Assembly: GCA_949299395.1 (NCBI GenBank)
Contig: CASGAB010000012.1
Coordinates: forward strand, 1 to 33,894
Source: an uncultured bacterium
GTDB lineage: Bacteria > Bacillota_I > Bacilli_A > RFN20 > CAG-826
DNA: 33,894 nt
Direction: 5' to 3'
Below are positions 18,672-27,142 of the stretch, in pieces (within the stretch, counting starts at the first letter, position 1; each line of letters opens with the position of its first letter). The position numbers were made by a program, and so were the translations under genes. The notes under the pieces are model-generated. The model searched no databases and had not been told where the DNA came from. It was given only the letters and a program-made list of their open reading frames with translations.

Positions 18672-19268
18672 TTAATTACTTCCTTTTGTTAATTCATTGA
18701 CAAAATCATCGACGAATTTGTCATTGTCTTCTTTTTTGATATTTCTTTTTAAGATTTCTTTTGAAGCAGCAATAGCACTATCAATAATTTCTTCGTGTAC
18801 TTCTTTAAGCATTTTTTCTCTTTCTGCTTCAATATCTTTATGAGCTTGTGTTTTTTGTTTTTCTAAAGTAACAGCAAGTTCTTTTTCAAATTCTTGAGCT
18901 TTAACTTCAGCGGTCTTTTGTGCATTTTTAATTAATTCACCAGCTTGTTGTTGGCTTTCAGCAATAATTTGATTTGATTTTTCAATATTTTGATCAGCTT
19001 CTAAGTTTTTTCTTTCACTTTCTTTAATATTGTTTTCGATATAATCAGCTCTTTGTTTCATCTTTTTCTTTAAAGGTTTATATGCTAAAAAGATAAAAAG
19101 CATAGCGATTAAAACGAAGATTCCAAGTTGCATTAAAGTGACCCAAAGATTTGGGAGCATATTATTTACAACTTCTTGGATACGATCACCGATTTCTTCA
19201 GTGTTACAAGAAGTTAATGTAAAAGAAACTAATAGAAGAGGTATGATAATTTTTAATTTCTTTTTCAT
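18672..19268 (-). CDS. atpF: F0 ATP synthase b subunit, predicted lipoprotein
   Basis: The b subunit forms the peripheral stalk that holds F1 still. Residues 1-21 are a lipoprotein signal peptide (MKKKLKIIIPLLLVSFTLTS then Cys21). A true membrane segment follows (LMQLGIFVLIAMLFIFLAY, about 42-60), then a long charged coiled coil to about 180. At 198 residues it is longer than the usual 160-170 because of the signal peptide. A lipid-modified b subunit is known in mycoplasmas, so this supports a Mollicute-like lineage. It lies between atpE and atpH with a weak binding site. Confidence 0.95.
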   Translation of the reverse strand: MKKKLKIIIPLLLVSFTLTSCNTEEIGDRIQEVVNNMLPNLWVTLMQLGIFVLIAMLFIFLAYKPLKKKMKQRADYIENNIKESERKNLEADQNIEKSNQIIAESQQQAGELIKNAQKTAEVKAQEFEKELAVTLEKQKTQAHKDIEAEREKMLKEVHEEIIDSAIAASKEILKRNIKKEDNDKFVDDFVNELTKGSN

Positions 19269-19288
19269 AAAATAACCACTTATTAAAC

Positions 19289-19501
19289 TTAGATAACGAA
19301 AGCCATTAAAATAGCGACAACAAGGATATAAATAGCGATTGATTCAATAAGACCAACACCAATAATCATAGTGGTACGAATATCTTTTGAAGCAGATGGA
19401 TTTCTACCAATTCCTTCCATCGCTTTAGAGACAGACCAGCCTTCTGCTAAAGCAGCAAGACCCATACCAATACAAGCAATACCTAATCCGATAAAATTCA
19501 T
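19289..19501 (-). CDS. atpE: F0 ATP synthase c subunit
   Basis: The c subunit forms the ion-carrying rotor ring. It is a 70-residue hairpin of two membrane helices with a polar loop GRNPSAS (32-38). The essential carboxylate of helix 2 is E53 in GLIESIAIY. Helix 1 has a second carboxylate, E20, at the position that is Gln32 in the Na+ rotor of Ilyobacter; the spacing of 33 residues to E53 is the same. S54 and Y58 also match Na+-binding positions. A strong binding site AAAAGGAG precedes the ATG, as expected for the most abundant subunit. Confidence 0.97.
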   Translation of the reverse strand: MNFIGLGIACIGMGLAALAEGWSVSKAMEGIGRNPSASKDIRTTMIIGVGLIESIAIYILVVAILMAFVI

Positions 19502-19537
19502 ATTTTTAAACTCCTTTTGATATAAAATTTATATTAA

Positions 19538-19555
19538 TTAAGTTAACTAACTTAA
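19538..19555 (-). promoter_or_regulatory. Inverted repeat between atpB and atpE
   Basis: TTAAGTTA (19538-19545) and TAACTTAA (19548-19555) form an 8-bp dyad directly after the atpB stop codon and about 20 bases before the strong atpE binding site. It could protect a processed mRNA end or help raise atpE expression. It has no T-run, so it is not a terminator. Confidence 0.4.
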
Positions 19556-19556
19556 A

Positions 19557-20435
19557 TTAAATATCCTCTTCATTACTAGCAGCAGCGGCTGCAAATTTTT
19601 TAGCTCTTTTTTCTTCTCTTTTTTGTTTTTTAGCAAGTTTATGAGCTTTTTTCTCTTCTTCAGCTTTTTTAAAGTCTTCAGGAGAGATATATTCATTAGA
19701 AACATTAATCATAGTTAAGATAGTAAAGACGACAAGTTGGATAAGACCATCAAACATATCGAAATATAAATGAGCAACTGGTGCTAAAATTGGTTCAAAG
19801 AAGAAGCCCCAATATGGTTCAATAACACTTCCTAAGCCAACATAAATAAGTGTGATAATACAATATCCTGCTAATGCATTACCAAATAAACGTAATGTAA
19901 GTGATAAAACTGGAGACCACATTGTAACTAAGTTAATTGGTAAAAATAGTGCAATTGGTTCAGTATATCTTTCAAAATAAGTCCAATGTTTATATTTAAT
20001 AGCAGTAGCGTGAGTAATAATAAATGTAATTAAAGCAATAGAAAGAGGCATTGCCATATTTGTAAATGGGTTAGGCATTGCTTCTAAATAAACTGCGGCA
20101 CCAGGTTGAAAAACATTAGGAATACCAATCATTCCAATAAAGAATCCTAAGAAGATATAAATTCCAACAAAAACAATATATCCACCAAACCCTTTAAAAG
20201 CTGGACCCATAAGTTCCATGACTTGTTTATCAGCAAATTCAACAACTGTTTCAATAACATTTATAAAACCACTTGGCTTTTTAAGTGGATCATAATTTTT
20301 AATTTTAAAATGAATGATGAGAGTAAAAATTAACATCACGAGTAAAACAATAATCGATGATAAAAATTCAGGTGGAAGTTCATTCCATCCAAGCCATTCA
20401 ATTACTTTATTAAAATCTAAACCGCCTTCATTCAT
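19557..20435 (-). CDS. atpB: F0 ATP synthase a subunit, with charged C-terminal tail
   Basis: Subunit a forms the ion half-channels against the c ring. The conserved Arg is R182 in SLTLRLFGNALAG (178-190), and the last membrane helix carries FDGLIQLVVFTILTMINVS. About six hydrophobic segments are visible. The N-terminal part includes the KKPSGFINVIETVVEF motif. A tail of about 35 residues made almost only of Lys, Glu, Arg and Ala (ending KFAAAAASNEEDI) follows the last helix, so the protein has 292 residues instead of about 240-260. The ATG has only a weak AGGT-like binding site. It follows the atpI-like gene by nine bases. Confidence 0.96.
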   Translation of the reverse strand: MNEGGLDFNKVIEWLGWNELPPEFLSSIIVLLVMLIFTLIIHFKIKNYDPLKKPSGFINVIETVVEFADKQVMELMGPAFKGFGGYIVFVGIYIFLGFFIGMIGIPNVFQPGAAVYLEAMPNPFTNMAMPLSIALITFIITHATAIKYKHWTYFERYTEPIALFLPINLVTMWSPVLSLTLRLFGNALAGYCIITLIYVGLGSVIEPYWGFFFEPILAPVAHLYFDMFDGLIQLVVFTILTMINVSNEYISPEDFKKAEEEKKAHKLAKKQKREEKRAKKFAAAAASNEEDI

Positions 20436-20444
20436 ATTTTTTAC

Positions 20445-20828
20445 CTATCTAAATATTACTCCAACTATATAACCAATAGTAAATAAAGTTACTGGGATAA
20501 ATATATAAAATATATTTGGAGAAGCTAATCCGCCATTAAAATTTAAAAATAAAAGGCTAAATCCAAGCGCTCCAATAATTGAAATAAAGCGAATAATATA
20601 GCCAATTAAAAAATAAATCTTACCTTTTGAAGTATTATCAAAATGTTTATATGTAAATTTAAGTGATATAAAAGTTAAAATTAAAAATGGATAAGAAATT
20701 AAAAAAGTATATAAAAAATTAGAGATATTATTTAAAAATAAAAGAATTAAACCAGCGGTTAAGCCACTTAGTAAAATAATAATAAAAATAATACCACTAA
20801 TAATTAAACTTTTCTTTTCGTTTCCCAT
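20445..20828 (-). CDS. AtpI-like membrane protein heading the ATP synthase operon
   Basis: This 127-residue protein has four hydrophobic segments (about 8-31, 36-57, 71-95 and 104-126) and short polar loops. Its sequence is not conserved enough for me to recognise it directly. Its place immediately before atpB in a canonical I-B-E-F-H-A-G-D-C order and its size and topology fit AtpI, a small protein proposed to assist c-ring assembly. It is first in the operon after a probable promoter; the nearest binding-site-like sequence, AGAGGT, is 15 bases from the ATG, farther than usual. It ends with TAG. Confidence 0.6.
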   Translation of the reverse strand: MGNEKKSLIISGIIFIIILLSGLTAGLILLFLNNISNFLYTFLISYPFLILTFISLKFTYKHFDNTSKGKIYFLIGYIIRFISIIGALGFSLLFLNFNGGLASPNIFYIFIPVTLFTIGYIVGVIFR

Positions 20829-20852
20829 AAAAATAATATTTAAAACCTCTTT

Positions 20853-20881
20853 ATTTAAATACTATTTTCTTATAAAGTCAA
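20853..20881 (-). promoter_or_regulatory. Probable promoter of the ATP synthase operon
   Basis: On the minus strand TTGACT (20881-20876) is followed after 17 bases by TTAAAT (20858-20853). The -35 is good and the -10 imperfect. The predicted start near 20846 leaves a leader of about 18 nt before the atpI-like gene. Confidence 0.45.
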
Positions 20882-20890
20882 ATTATTAAT

Positions 20891-20912
20891 CTCTTTTATT
20901 ATAATAAAAGAG
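20891..20912 (-). terminator. Perfect 22-bp palindrome after the lipoprotein genes
   Basis: The arms CTCTTTTATTA and TAATAAAAGAG are exact reverse complements with no spacer. It begins four bases after the stop codon of the upstream lipoprotein gene and lies between it and the ATP synthase promoter. It is AT-rich with no long T-run after it, so it may be a weak terminator or mRNA-end stabiliser. Confidence 0.5.
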
Positions 20913-20916
20913 AAAA

Positions 20917-23091
20917 TTAAGAAAGATTAGTGATTTGTTTATTGATTAAATCAACTAAAAGATAATATTTATCAATATAAGTTAAAGATGAAGAATAGTT
21001 TTTAAAAAGCGGTGAAGAAATAAAGTTATTTAACATTGAAAAAATTGAATCAAGTTCAGTTTTTGCTTCATTTAATCTATTAATATTTAACATATAATAA
21101 ATTTCTTCACTAGTAACACTTTCATCAATTCTTTTATTAGCAAATTTATCAACCTTAGAAATTAAAAGATTAATTAATTCATCATTTTTTCTTTTTAAAG
21201 TAAGATAATATGCGGAATTATTATTAGAAACTAAATTAAAGATTTCATATAAATTATCTTTATCTTCATTAACTAAAAGATAAGAAGCATAATCATTAAA
21301 TTTAGTTAATTCTTTTTCACTTAATTTATTAAAGTAGAGAGTTAAATCATTAAAATAATCAAGTAAGATATTGGAAATACTTTGAGATAATGTTTCATCA
21401 ATTAAAGAAGAAGTGAGTGAAAGATAATTAATTGTATTATTAATAATTTCACTTGATAAAACTTTGATTTTATCGCCTTCTTTAAAATCTTCGATATTAA
21501 TAACTCGATTATTTTCTAAAACTAAAACTGGTAAAACAGTTAAAGTATAGATTTTTTCAATTAATTCATGTTTATCTTCAATAGTTTTATCTTCTCCGTT
21601 ATTATATTCATTTAAAAGAGTAGTAATTTCTTTTTTAATAGGATCAACAAAACTATTCATATATCTTTGAATTTCATTTTTAAATTCATTAAATCTTTCT
21701 TCATTAGTTTTAGCAATGCTATTTAAAATATTATATTTAGTAGAAATAGAATATTTTGAAGAGAAGATATCACTAATTTTTCTATAAGCATCAATAAAAG
21801 ATGCATCGTTATTAACCTTTTTAGTAACCAAAGTAGCTAAATCATTTTTAAGTTTATTTAAATTATCTTCTTCAATTAATGAAACATATTGATCATTTTC
21901 TTCTTTTAAAAGAGGATAACCTAAATAATTATTGAAGTTTTCAACTCTTTTCTTTTCATCTTCACTTAAATTATTAATATTTTGAATTAAAGATTTAATT
22001 TCAGTTTGAATTCCGCTTTCAAAAGAATAATTATCATAGATTTCATAAAGCATATTAATATTATCAAGCGCTTTAAGTTGAATTAAATAATCTTCTTCTA
22101 AATTAAATGGAGGTTCAATATTAAGTTCTTTTGAATCGTTTCTTGTTAAAGAAAGATAAAAAAGTGGTTTTAAAGAGTTTTCATCTTCAAAAGAAGCTTT
22201 AATTTCTAATGGATTAACTTCAATTTCAGCGTTTGTAATATTAATTAATGGTTCTTCTTCATCAATTGTTAAACCGATATCATTATTTTTAAAAATATAA
22301 GAAGCAATAATATTAAAAATATATGAAAAAGATGTTAGTCCATCTTCTTTAAAATTAACTTTAAATCCACCATCAATAAATTCTAAAAGTGTGGATGAAA
22401 TGATGTTATCAATTAAACTAAAATCAATTGTAAAGCCATTTAAAATTGAAAAAAATTGAGAAAAAATCATATCTAATGACGAAGAGCCAGTAGAAGATGG
22501 GTTCATCATTTCTAAAATTGCGGAAATATCCATTTTAGATGTTCCAATAATTTCTCTTTTGTAATTTTTTAAAGCTTCTTTATCACCTCTAGCTGGTTTT
22601 TGATTATTTTCAAAACGGGAAATAGTTGTATATAAATTACCATCAGCTAAATAATAAAGATCTAAATCGGAAACATTGTTTAAAATATTTTGATATTTAA
22701 ATTCATTAAAACTTGAAGGAAGTAAAGTCGAAGTTAAAAGTGATGATTCATATGTTTCTTTAATTGAATATAAATCAAGATTCATATGGAATTTAAAAGC
22801 TTTATCATAATCAGTTTCTAAAACTTCGCCATCAACTTCTTGATAAGTTAAAGTAACATATGAAGAAAAAATATCTAAATCAACGCCAATATTGGATAAA
22901 ACATCGTAAGAGATAGAAGAATTAATTACTCCATCATAAGTTTTTGGAGTTTTGTATGTATATTCTTTTTCTCCACTTGGTTCATCTGGATTAGTAATTT
23001 CTCCACCGTTTTCTTCTTCATTGGTTGTTGGATTACATCCGACTAATAAAAGTGGTAAAACAGTTAATAAAAGTAATCTTTTTTTCTTCAT
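20917..23091 (-). CDS. Predicted surface lipoprotein, 724 aa, unknown function
   Basis: The N-terminus is a lipoprotein signal peptide, MKKKRLLLLTVLPLLLVGC, with Cys19 as the lipid-bearing residue. An acidic, Asn/Gly/Pro-rich linker follows (about 20-45) that would hold the rest away from the membrane. The body is rich in Asn, Ile, Leu, Ser and Glu. Its first half (about 45-320) alternates short hydrophobic strands, as in beta-rich lipoproteins; the second half (about 330-724) appears mostly helical with patterns such as LIQNINNLSEDEKKRVENF. I recognise no catalytic motif. It begins three bases after the preceding lipoprotein gene, so the two are cotranscribed. Size and composition resemble the variable surface lipoproteins of Mollicute-like bacteria. 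Confidence 0.85.
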   Translation of the reverse strand: MKKKRLLLLTVLPLLLVGCNPTTNEEENGGEITNPDEPSGEKEYTYKTPKTYDGVINSSISYDVLSNIGVDLDIFSSYVTLTYQEVDGEVLETDYDKAFKFHMNLDLYSIKETYESSLLTSTLLPSSFNEFKYQNILNNVSDLDLYYLADGNLYTTISRFENNQKPARGDKEALKNYKREIIGTSKMDISAILEMMNPSSTGSSSLDMIFSQFFSILNGFTIDFSLIDNIISSTLLEFIDGGFKVNFKEDGLTSFSYIFNIIASYIFKNNDIGLTIDEEEPLINITNAEIEVNPLEIKASFEDENSLKPLFYLSLTRNDSKELNIEPPFNLEEDYLIQLKALDNINMLYEIYDNYSFESGIQTEIKSLIQNINNLSEDEKKRVENFNNYLGYPLLKEENDQYVSLIEEDNLNKLKNDLATLVTKKVNNDASFIDAYRKISDIFSSKYSISTKYNILNSIAKTNEERFNEFKNEIQRYMNSFVDPIKKEITTLLNEYNNGEDKTIEDKHELIEKIYTLTVLPVLVLENNRVINIEDFKEGDKIKVLSSEIINNTINYLSLTSSLIDETLSQSISNILLDYFNDLTLYFNKLSEKELTKFNDYASYLLVNEDKDNLYEIFNLVSNNNSAYYLTLKRKNDELINLLISKVDKFANKRIDESVTSEEIYYMLNINRLNEAKTELDSIFSMLNNFISSPLFKNYSSSLTYIDKYYLLVDLINKQITNLS

Positions 23092-23094
23092 ATA

Positions 23095-24726
23095 TTAGTT
23101 GCCTCCGATTTGGTTGTTGTAGGTATTGGTTATTTCGTTAGGAAGAGCAGAAACATTTTCATAAAGATTGAAATATGTAGTCATAACTGAATCACATGTA
23201 AATGAACCTGCTGTATATTTTTCTTTTTGAATGATCTTATTAATGTTTTCATTGTTTTTTGAAATATAAATTTCGATTGTTGAATATTCAAAGTTTGGAA
23301 GTCCCATTCCTGACATATGATCCATTTCAACTTTATAGTCTTTTGTAGCGTCGATATGATTTTCATCTTCTTTAACAGATATATCATATGTATAAATCTT
23401 AAATTCTTTATCTTCGTTATAACGAGCATCTAAGAAAGATTTAGATGGTTCATTTTCATCAACAATAAAGTTAGTAATATTGTTCATTTTGTGACCTATG
23501 AAAGATAAATATTCTGATTCTGTATGCTTATTCCATGAATTCCAAGAAGAAACTGTACCAAATGTTGAAGAAGTGTCTGGATCATTACCATCGGCAAGCC
23601 AATAATCTTCATTAGTTTCATTTTCATATCTTAATTCTGCTTTTTTAACAAAAGCACTAGTTGTAACTGTTTGGAAGAAATACTCCTTATCTTTTTTGAG
23701 CTTAAAACCTTTAACAGTTTGACTATAAATTCCACCTAAAGCGTTAACTTTAGAGTCGGTTTGAGTATAGTAATTTAAATTTTGATATTTCTTATTTAAA
23801 TCAACATAAAAAGCATAAAGTTCATCTTTTTGCATGCTGTTTGCTTTTTCAACTGCTTTATCAATTTCACCTTTCAAGTTTTTGTAAAAACTATCAACTT
23901 CACTAATATCTTCATAAGTTTTAAAAGTTGTTTCATAAGAATAATCAAATTCTATTGTGTTGGCTTTTAAAATTTCGTGGACATTAATTTTATTAATTTC
24001 GTGATTTGTTGGATTAACTTCTAAAGTAAAAGTAGCAGAATCAACTTTAACCTTAGCAAGATTTAAAAAAGATAAAACCTCTTTTTCTTCATATCTTGCA
24101 GCATTAATTTGAGTAAAATTATCAAGATTATTATCTTCAGTATCAGTTTTTTTAATGTTTTCTAAATTAACTTCATATTGGTAAGCGTTTTTATTTGCAC
24201 TTTCTTCTATTAATTTTGCTGAAAGGAAAGATAATTTCTCATAATCTCTATGAACGATAAAATTTGTTAAAGAATTGAGTTGTTCACCATAATCAGTAAA
24301 ATAGGTATCTATAGATGATAAAGAAAGATTAGAATATTCACTAGAAGTTAAGTGATTATCGTTAGCTAAATCTCCACTACCGATACTAACTCCATATTGT
24401 GAAGTAGAACTATCAAAATATCTTTTTAAAGAACTAGAGCCAAATAATTCAGAAATACCACTTTTTTGTTCATAAAAATTATTATCGTTTTTAATCTTAA
24501 AAGATTTTAAAGTTTGGCTATTTCCTCTTTCAGTTTTTAAAAGATAATTTGTTTCAGCAATATAATTAAAATTTCCGTTATTATAAACGGAATCTAGGAA
24601 TGTATATGTTCTATATGGATTTGTGTAATCGTTTTTTAATGAATTTTCATCATTGTTAGGATTAGCACAACTTGTAAATATTGGTAAAAGTAATAATAAA
24701 TTTAAAAATTTCGAACTTTTTTTCAT
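23095..24726 (-). CDS. Predicted surface lipoprotein, 543 aa, unknown function
   Basis: The signal peptide MKKSSKFLNLLLLLPIFTSC places the lipidated Cys at residue 20, followed by a polar Asn/Asp-rich linker. The body contains short strand-like runs such as GNFNYIAETNYLLKTERG (about 52-69) and FTLEVNPTNHEINKINVHEI. These recall the curved-sheet folds of LolA/LppX-like lipoproteins, but this is a loose resemblance and I do not assign a family. The C-terminal part is Tyr- and Asn-rich and ends NTYNNQIGGN. It is the first gene of a two-gene unit with the 724-residue lipoprotein. Upstream there is a promoter-like pair and a weak AGGA binding site 11 bases before the ATG. Confidence 0.85.
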   Translation of the reverse strand: MKKSSKFLNLLLLLPIFTSCANPNNDENSLKNDYTNPYRTYTFLDSVYNNGNFNYIAETNYLLKTERGNSQTLKSFKIKNDNNFYEQKSGISELFGSSSLKRYFDSSTSQYGVSIGSGDLANDNHLTSSEYSNLSLSSIDTYFTDYGEQLNSLTNFIVHRDYEKLSFLSAKLIEESANKNAYQYEVNLENIKKTDTEDNNLDNFTQINAARYEEKEVLSFLNLAKVKVDSATFTLEVNPTNHEINKINVHEILKANTIEFDYSYETTFKTYEDISEVDSFYKNLKGEIDKAVEKANSMQKDELYAFYVDLNKKYQNLNYYTQTDSKVNALGGIYSQTVKGFKLKKDKEYFFQTVTTSAFVKKAELRYENETNEDYWLADGNDPDTSSTFGTVSSWNSWNKHTESEYLSFIGHKMNNITNFIVDENEPSKSFLDARYNEDKEFKIYTYDISVKEDENHIDATKDYKVEMDHMSGMGLPNFEYSTIEIYISKNNENINKIIQKEKYTAGSFTCDSVMTTYFNLYENVSALPNEITNTYNNQIGGN

Positions 24727-24755
24727 AAAATTAAAATCCTAATCAAAACTACAAT

Positions 24756-24784
24756 ATAATAAACTTAAAAATATGAAAAAACAA
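24756..24784 (-). promoter_or_regulatory. Probable promoter of the lipoprotein pair
   Basis: On the minus strand TTGTTT (24784-24779) and TATTAT (24761-24756) are 17 bases apart. Transcription would start about 20 bases before the ATG of the 543-residue lipoprotein. Confidence 0.45.
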
Positions 24785-24951
24785 GCATAATCATCAATTA
24801 TTCTAAAATTTAATATTTTAAATACTATGGAACCTAGTTTTAAATACTATGTATTAAAATATCAAGATTTTATCGACAAAAATGAAAGATTATTTATTCA
24901 TTAAAATATTCTAAAAATTTTATATAAGATTTTATTTTTGTGTGTTATTAT

Positions 24952-24960
24952 TGATATAGA
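24952..24960 (+). promoter_or_regulatory. Extended -10 promoter of the EF-G-like gene
   Basis: TGA followed by TATAGA (24952-24960) is an extended -10 element. The -35 region (TTATTT, 24932-24937) is poor. The leader would be about 35 nt and carries AGGAGGA (24989-24995) six bases before the ATG. Confidence 0.45.
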
Positions 24961-25001
24961 TTTTTTATAAAACTCTTCACACATAATTAGGAGGAATCAT
25001 A

Positions 25002-27065
25002 ATGAGTTTTACACCCGACAAAATAAGGGATATTGTCGTTTTAGGGCATCAAAGCTCTGGGAAAACGACATTAGTTGAATCCTTATTTCAAATAGCTACT
25101 AATAGCCCAACTAAGGGAACGGTGGAAAAAGGAACAACCGTTAGTGACTATTTAAAAGAAGAGCAAGATAGATTATCATCGATATCTGCTTCTGTTGTTC
25201 CTGTTGAATATGAAGGTTATCGTATTAATTTAATCGATTTACCTGGTAATGATGATTTCGTTGGCGAAATTATTGGCGTTACAAATTGTGTTAAAGGCGC
25301 AATCTTAGTAATCGATGCTACTAGTGGAGTCCAACAAGGTACAATTAAGCATTTCAGAATGCTCAAACGTAAAAACATTCCAACTCTCATATTTGTTAAT
25401 AAGATGGATAAAGAAAATATTGATTTCGATTCATTATTAACAGATATCAGAAATAAATTAGGTAAAAAAGTTGCTCCATTCTGTTATCCATTAGGCCATG
25501 CCGATCAATTTGATGGTTTTGCAAATTGTGTTGACTTAAAAGCTCGTATCTTTAACGGAACAGAATGTGAAGATGCAGAAATTTATGAAGATAAAAAACC
25601 AACAGTCTTAGAATACAATAATATGGTTTTAGAAGCTGTTGCTACTACTTCAGAAGAATTATTAGATAAATTCTTTAGTGGAGAAACCTTAACACGTGAC
25701 GAAATTCGTACCGGTTTAAGAAAAGGTGTCTTAGATGGTGAAATCACTCCATTATTAGTTGGTGCTGTTACTAAAAATATCGGCTGCCATACATTATTAA
25801 ATATGTGTATCGACTATTTACCATCTCCAGCAGACCTTGAACCATTTGAAGCATATGATAAGGACGGAAATTTAGTTGAAAGAAAAACAACAAGTGAAGA
25901 GCCATTTTCTGGATACTGTTTTAAAACAATTTCTGACCTTTATAGTGGAACTATTAATATTATTAAAGTTAATAGTGGTTCAATCGGAGTTGGCGATGAA
26001 ATCTATTGCCCAACATCTGATAAAACAACAAAAGTATCATCACTTTTCTATTTAGAAGGTAAAAAACAAATCCCTGTTGATAGAGTTCAAGCTGGTGATA
26101 TCGTTGCTGTTGCTAAATTAGAAGACGTTAGAACAGGTGATACAATCTGTGATCCAAAAAATATAATCAAATACGTTACTCCAAAATACCCAACAGCAGT
26201 TTATTTTAGAGGTATCGAACTCTCTAATAAAAAAGATGAAGATAAGATTTCAGGCGTTTTACAAAAATTATGCTTAGAAGATCCAACAATCGAAGTTAAG
26301 AGAAATCAAGAAACAAAACAACTTTTAGTTGGTGGATTAGGAAATCATCATCTTTCATATATCTTAGATAAATTAAAGAATACATATAAGATTGAATGTA
26401 AAACAGAAGCACCTAAGATTGTTTATCGTGAATCAATCAAAGGTAAAGCTGAAGCTACCGGAAAATATATTAAACAATCTGGTGGTAGTGGATTCTATGG
26501 CGTTGTTGTTATGGACTTTGAACCATGTGAAGAAAGTACATTTGAAGAAACAGTCTTTGGTGGAACAGTTCCAAAACAATATTTCCCAGCTGTAGAAAAA
26601 GGTTTCTATGAAGCATTACAATCTGGCTTACTTGCAGGTTTCCCAGTTTTAGGTGTTAAAGGTACACTTAAAGATGGTAAGTATCACCCAGTTGATTCAA
26701 ACGAAATGGCGTTTAAGATGGCAGCAATTTTAGCTTTTAAAGAAGCTTATATGAACTGTAAACCAATCATCTTAGAACCAATTATGAGAGTCACAATCCA
26801 TGTTGAAAACCAATATATTGGTGATGTTATCTCTGATTTAAATACAAGAAGAGCTAAAAACTTAATGATGGAAGAAGATGGACCAGATAGTCAAAAAATT
26901 ATCGTTTCAATTCCTGAAGCAGAAATTAATGATTATAGTGCAAAATTAAAATCTATCACTCAAGGCGGAGGTTACTTCAACCGTCAATTCGAATCCTATG
27001 AAGAAGTTCCAGCAAACTTAAAAGATAGAGTTATCGCTGAAAATGCTTTAAATAGAGATCGTTAA
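25002..27065 (+). CDS. Elongation factor G-like GTPase (EF-G2 type)
   Basis: The protein has the five-domain plan of EF-G at 687 residues but belongs to the divergent EF-G2 group, not to the main translocase. The P-loop is GHQSSGKT (residues 15-22), where EF-G has AHIDAGKT; switch 1 reads GTTVSDYLKEEQDR (44-57), typical of EF-G2; G3 is DLPGNDDF (79-86), where EF-G has DTPGHVDF, so the catalytic His is N83; G4 is NKMD (133-136). Domain IV includes GGSGFYGVVVMDFEP. In mycobacteria EF-G2 binds guanine nucleotides but is reported not to be a ribosome-stimulated GTPase. It has a strong ribosome binding site and a strong terminator, so it is a single-gene transcript. Confidence 0.9.
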   Translation: MSFTPDKIRDIVVLGHQSSGKTTLVESLFQIATNSPTKGTVEKGTTVSDYLKEEQDRLSSISASVVPVEYEGYRINLIDLPGNDDFVGEIIGVTNCVKGAILVIDATSGVQQGTIKHFRMLKRKNIPTLIFVNKMDKENIDFDSLLTDIRNKLGKKVAPFCYPLGHADQFDGFANCVDLKARIFNGTECEDAEIYEDKKPTVLEYNNMVLEAVATTSEELLDKFFSGETLTRDEIRTGLRKGVLDGEITPLLVGAVTKNIGCHTLLNMCIDYLPSPADLEPFEAYDKDGNLVERKTTSEEPFSGYCFKTISDLYSGTINIIKVNSGSIGVGDEIYCPTSDKTTKVSSLFYLEGKKQIPVDRVQAGDIVAVAKLEDVRTGDTICDPKNIIKYVTPKYPTAVYFRGIELSNKKDEDKISGVLQKLCLEDPTIEVKRNQETKQLLVGGLGNHHLSYILDKLKNTYKIECKTEAPKIVYRESIKGKAEATGKYIKQSGGSGFYGVVVMDFEPCEESTFEETVFGGTVPKQYFPAVEKGFYEALQSGLLAGFPVLGVKGTLKDGKYHPVDSNEMAFKMAAILAFKEAYMNCKPIILEPIMRVTIHVENQYIGDVISDLNTRRAKNLMMEEDGPDSQKIIVSIPEAEINDYSAKLKSITQGGGYFNRQFESYEEVPANLKDRVIAENALNRDR

Positions 27066-27085
27066 AAAAATGTTTTAAAAAAATA

Positions 27086-27120
27086 AAACGGGTTAATTAT
27101 GAGATTAGCCCGTTTTTATT
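27086..27120 (+). terminator. Rho-independent terminator of the EF-G-like gene
   Basis: AAACGGGTTAAT (27086-27097) pairs with ATTAGCCCGTTT (27104-27115) over 12 bp with one G-U pair, with loop TATGAG and a T-run after it. It lies 20 bases after the stop codon. Confidence 0.93.
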
Positions 27121-27142
27121 TATAATTATCCCCACAAACTAA

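Noticed and set aside
23181-23429. Second minus-strand frame inside the 543-residue lipoprotein gene
   Set aside because: It overlaps in a shifted frame and is rich in Lys and Ile from AT-rich codons, with no binding site.
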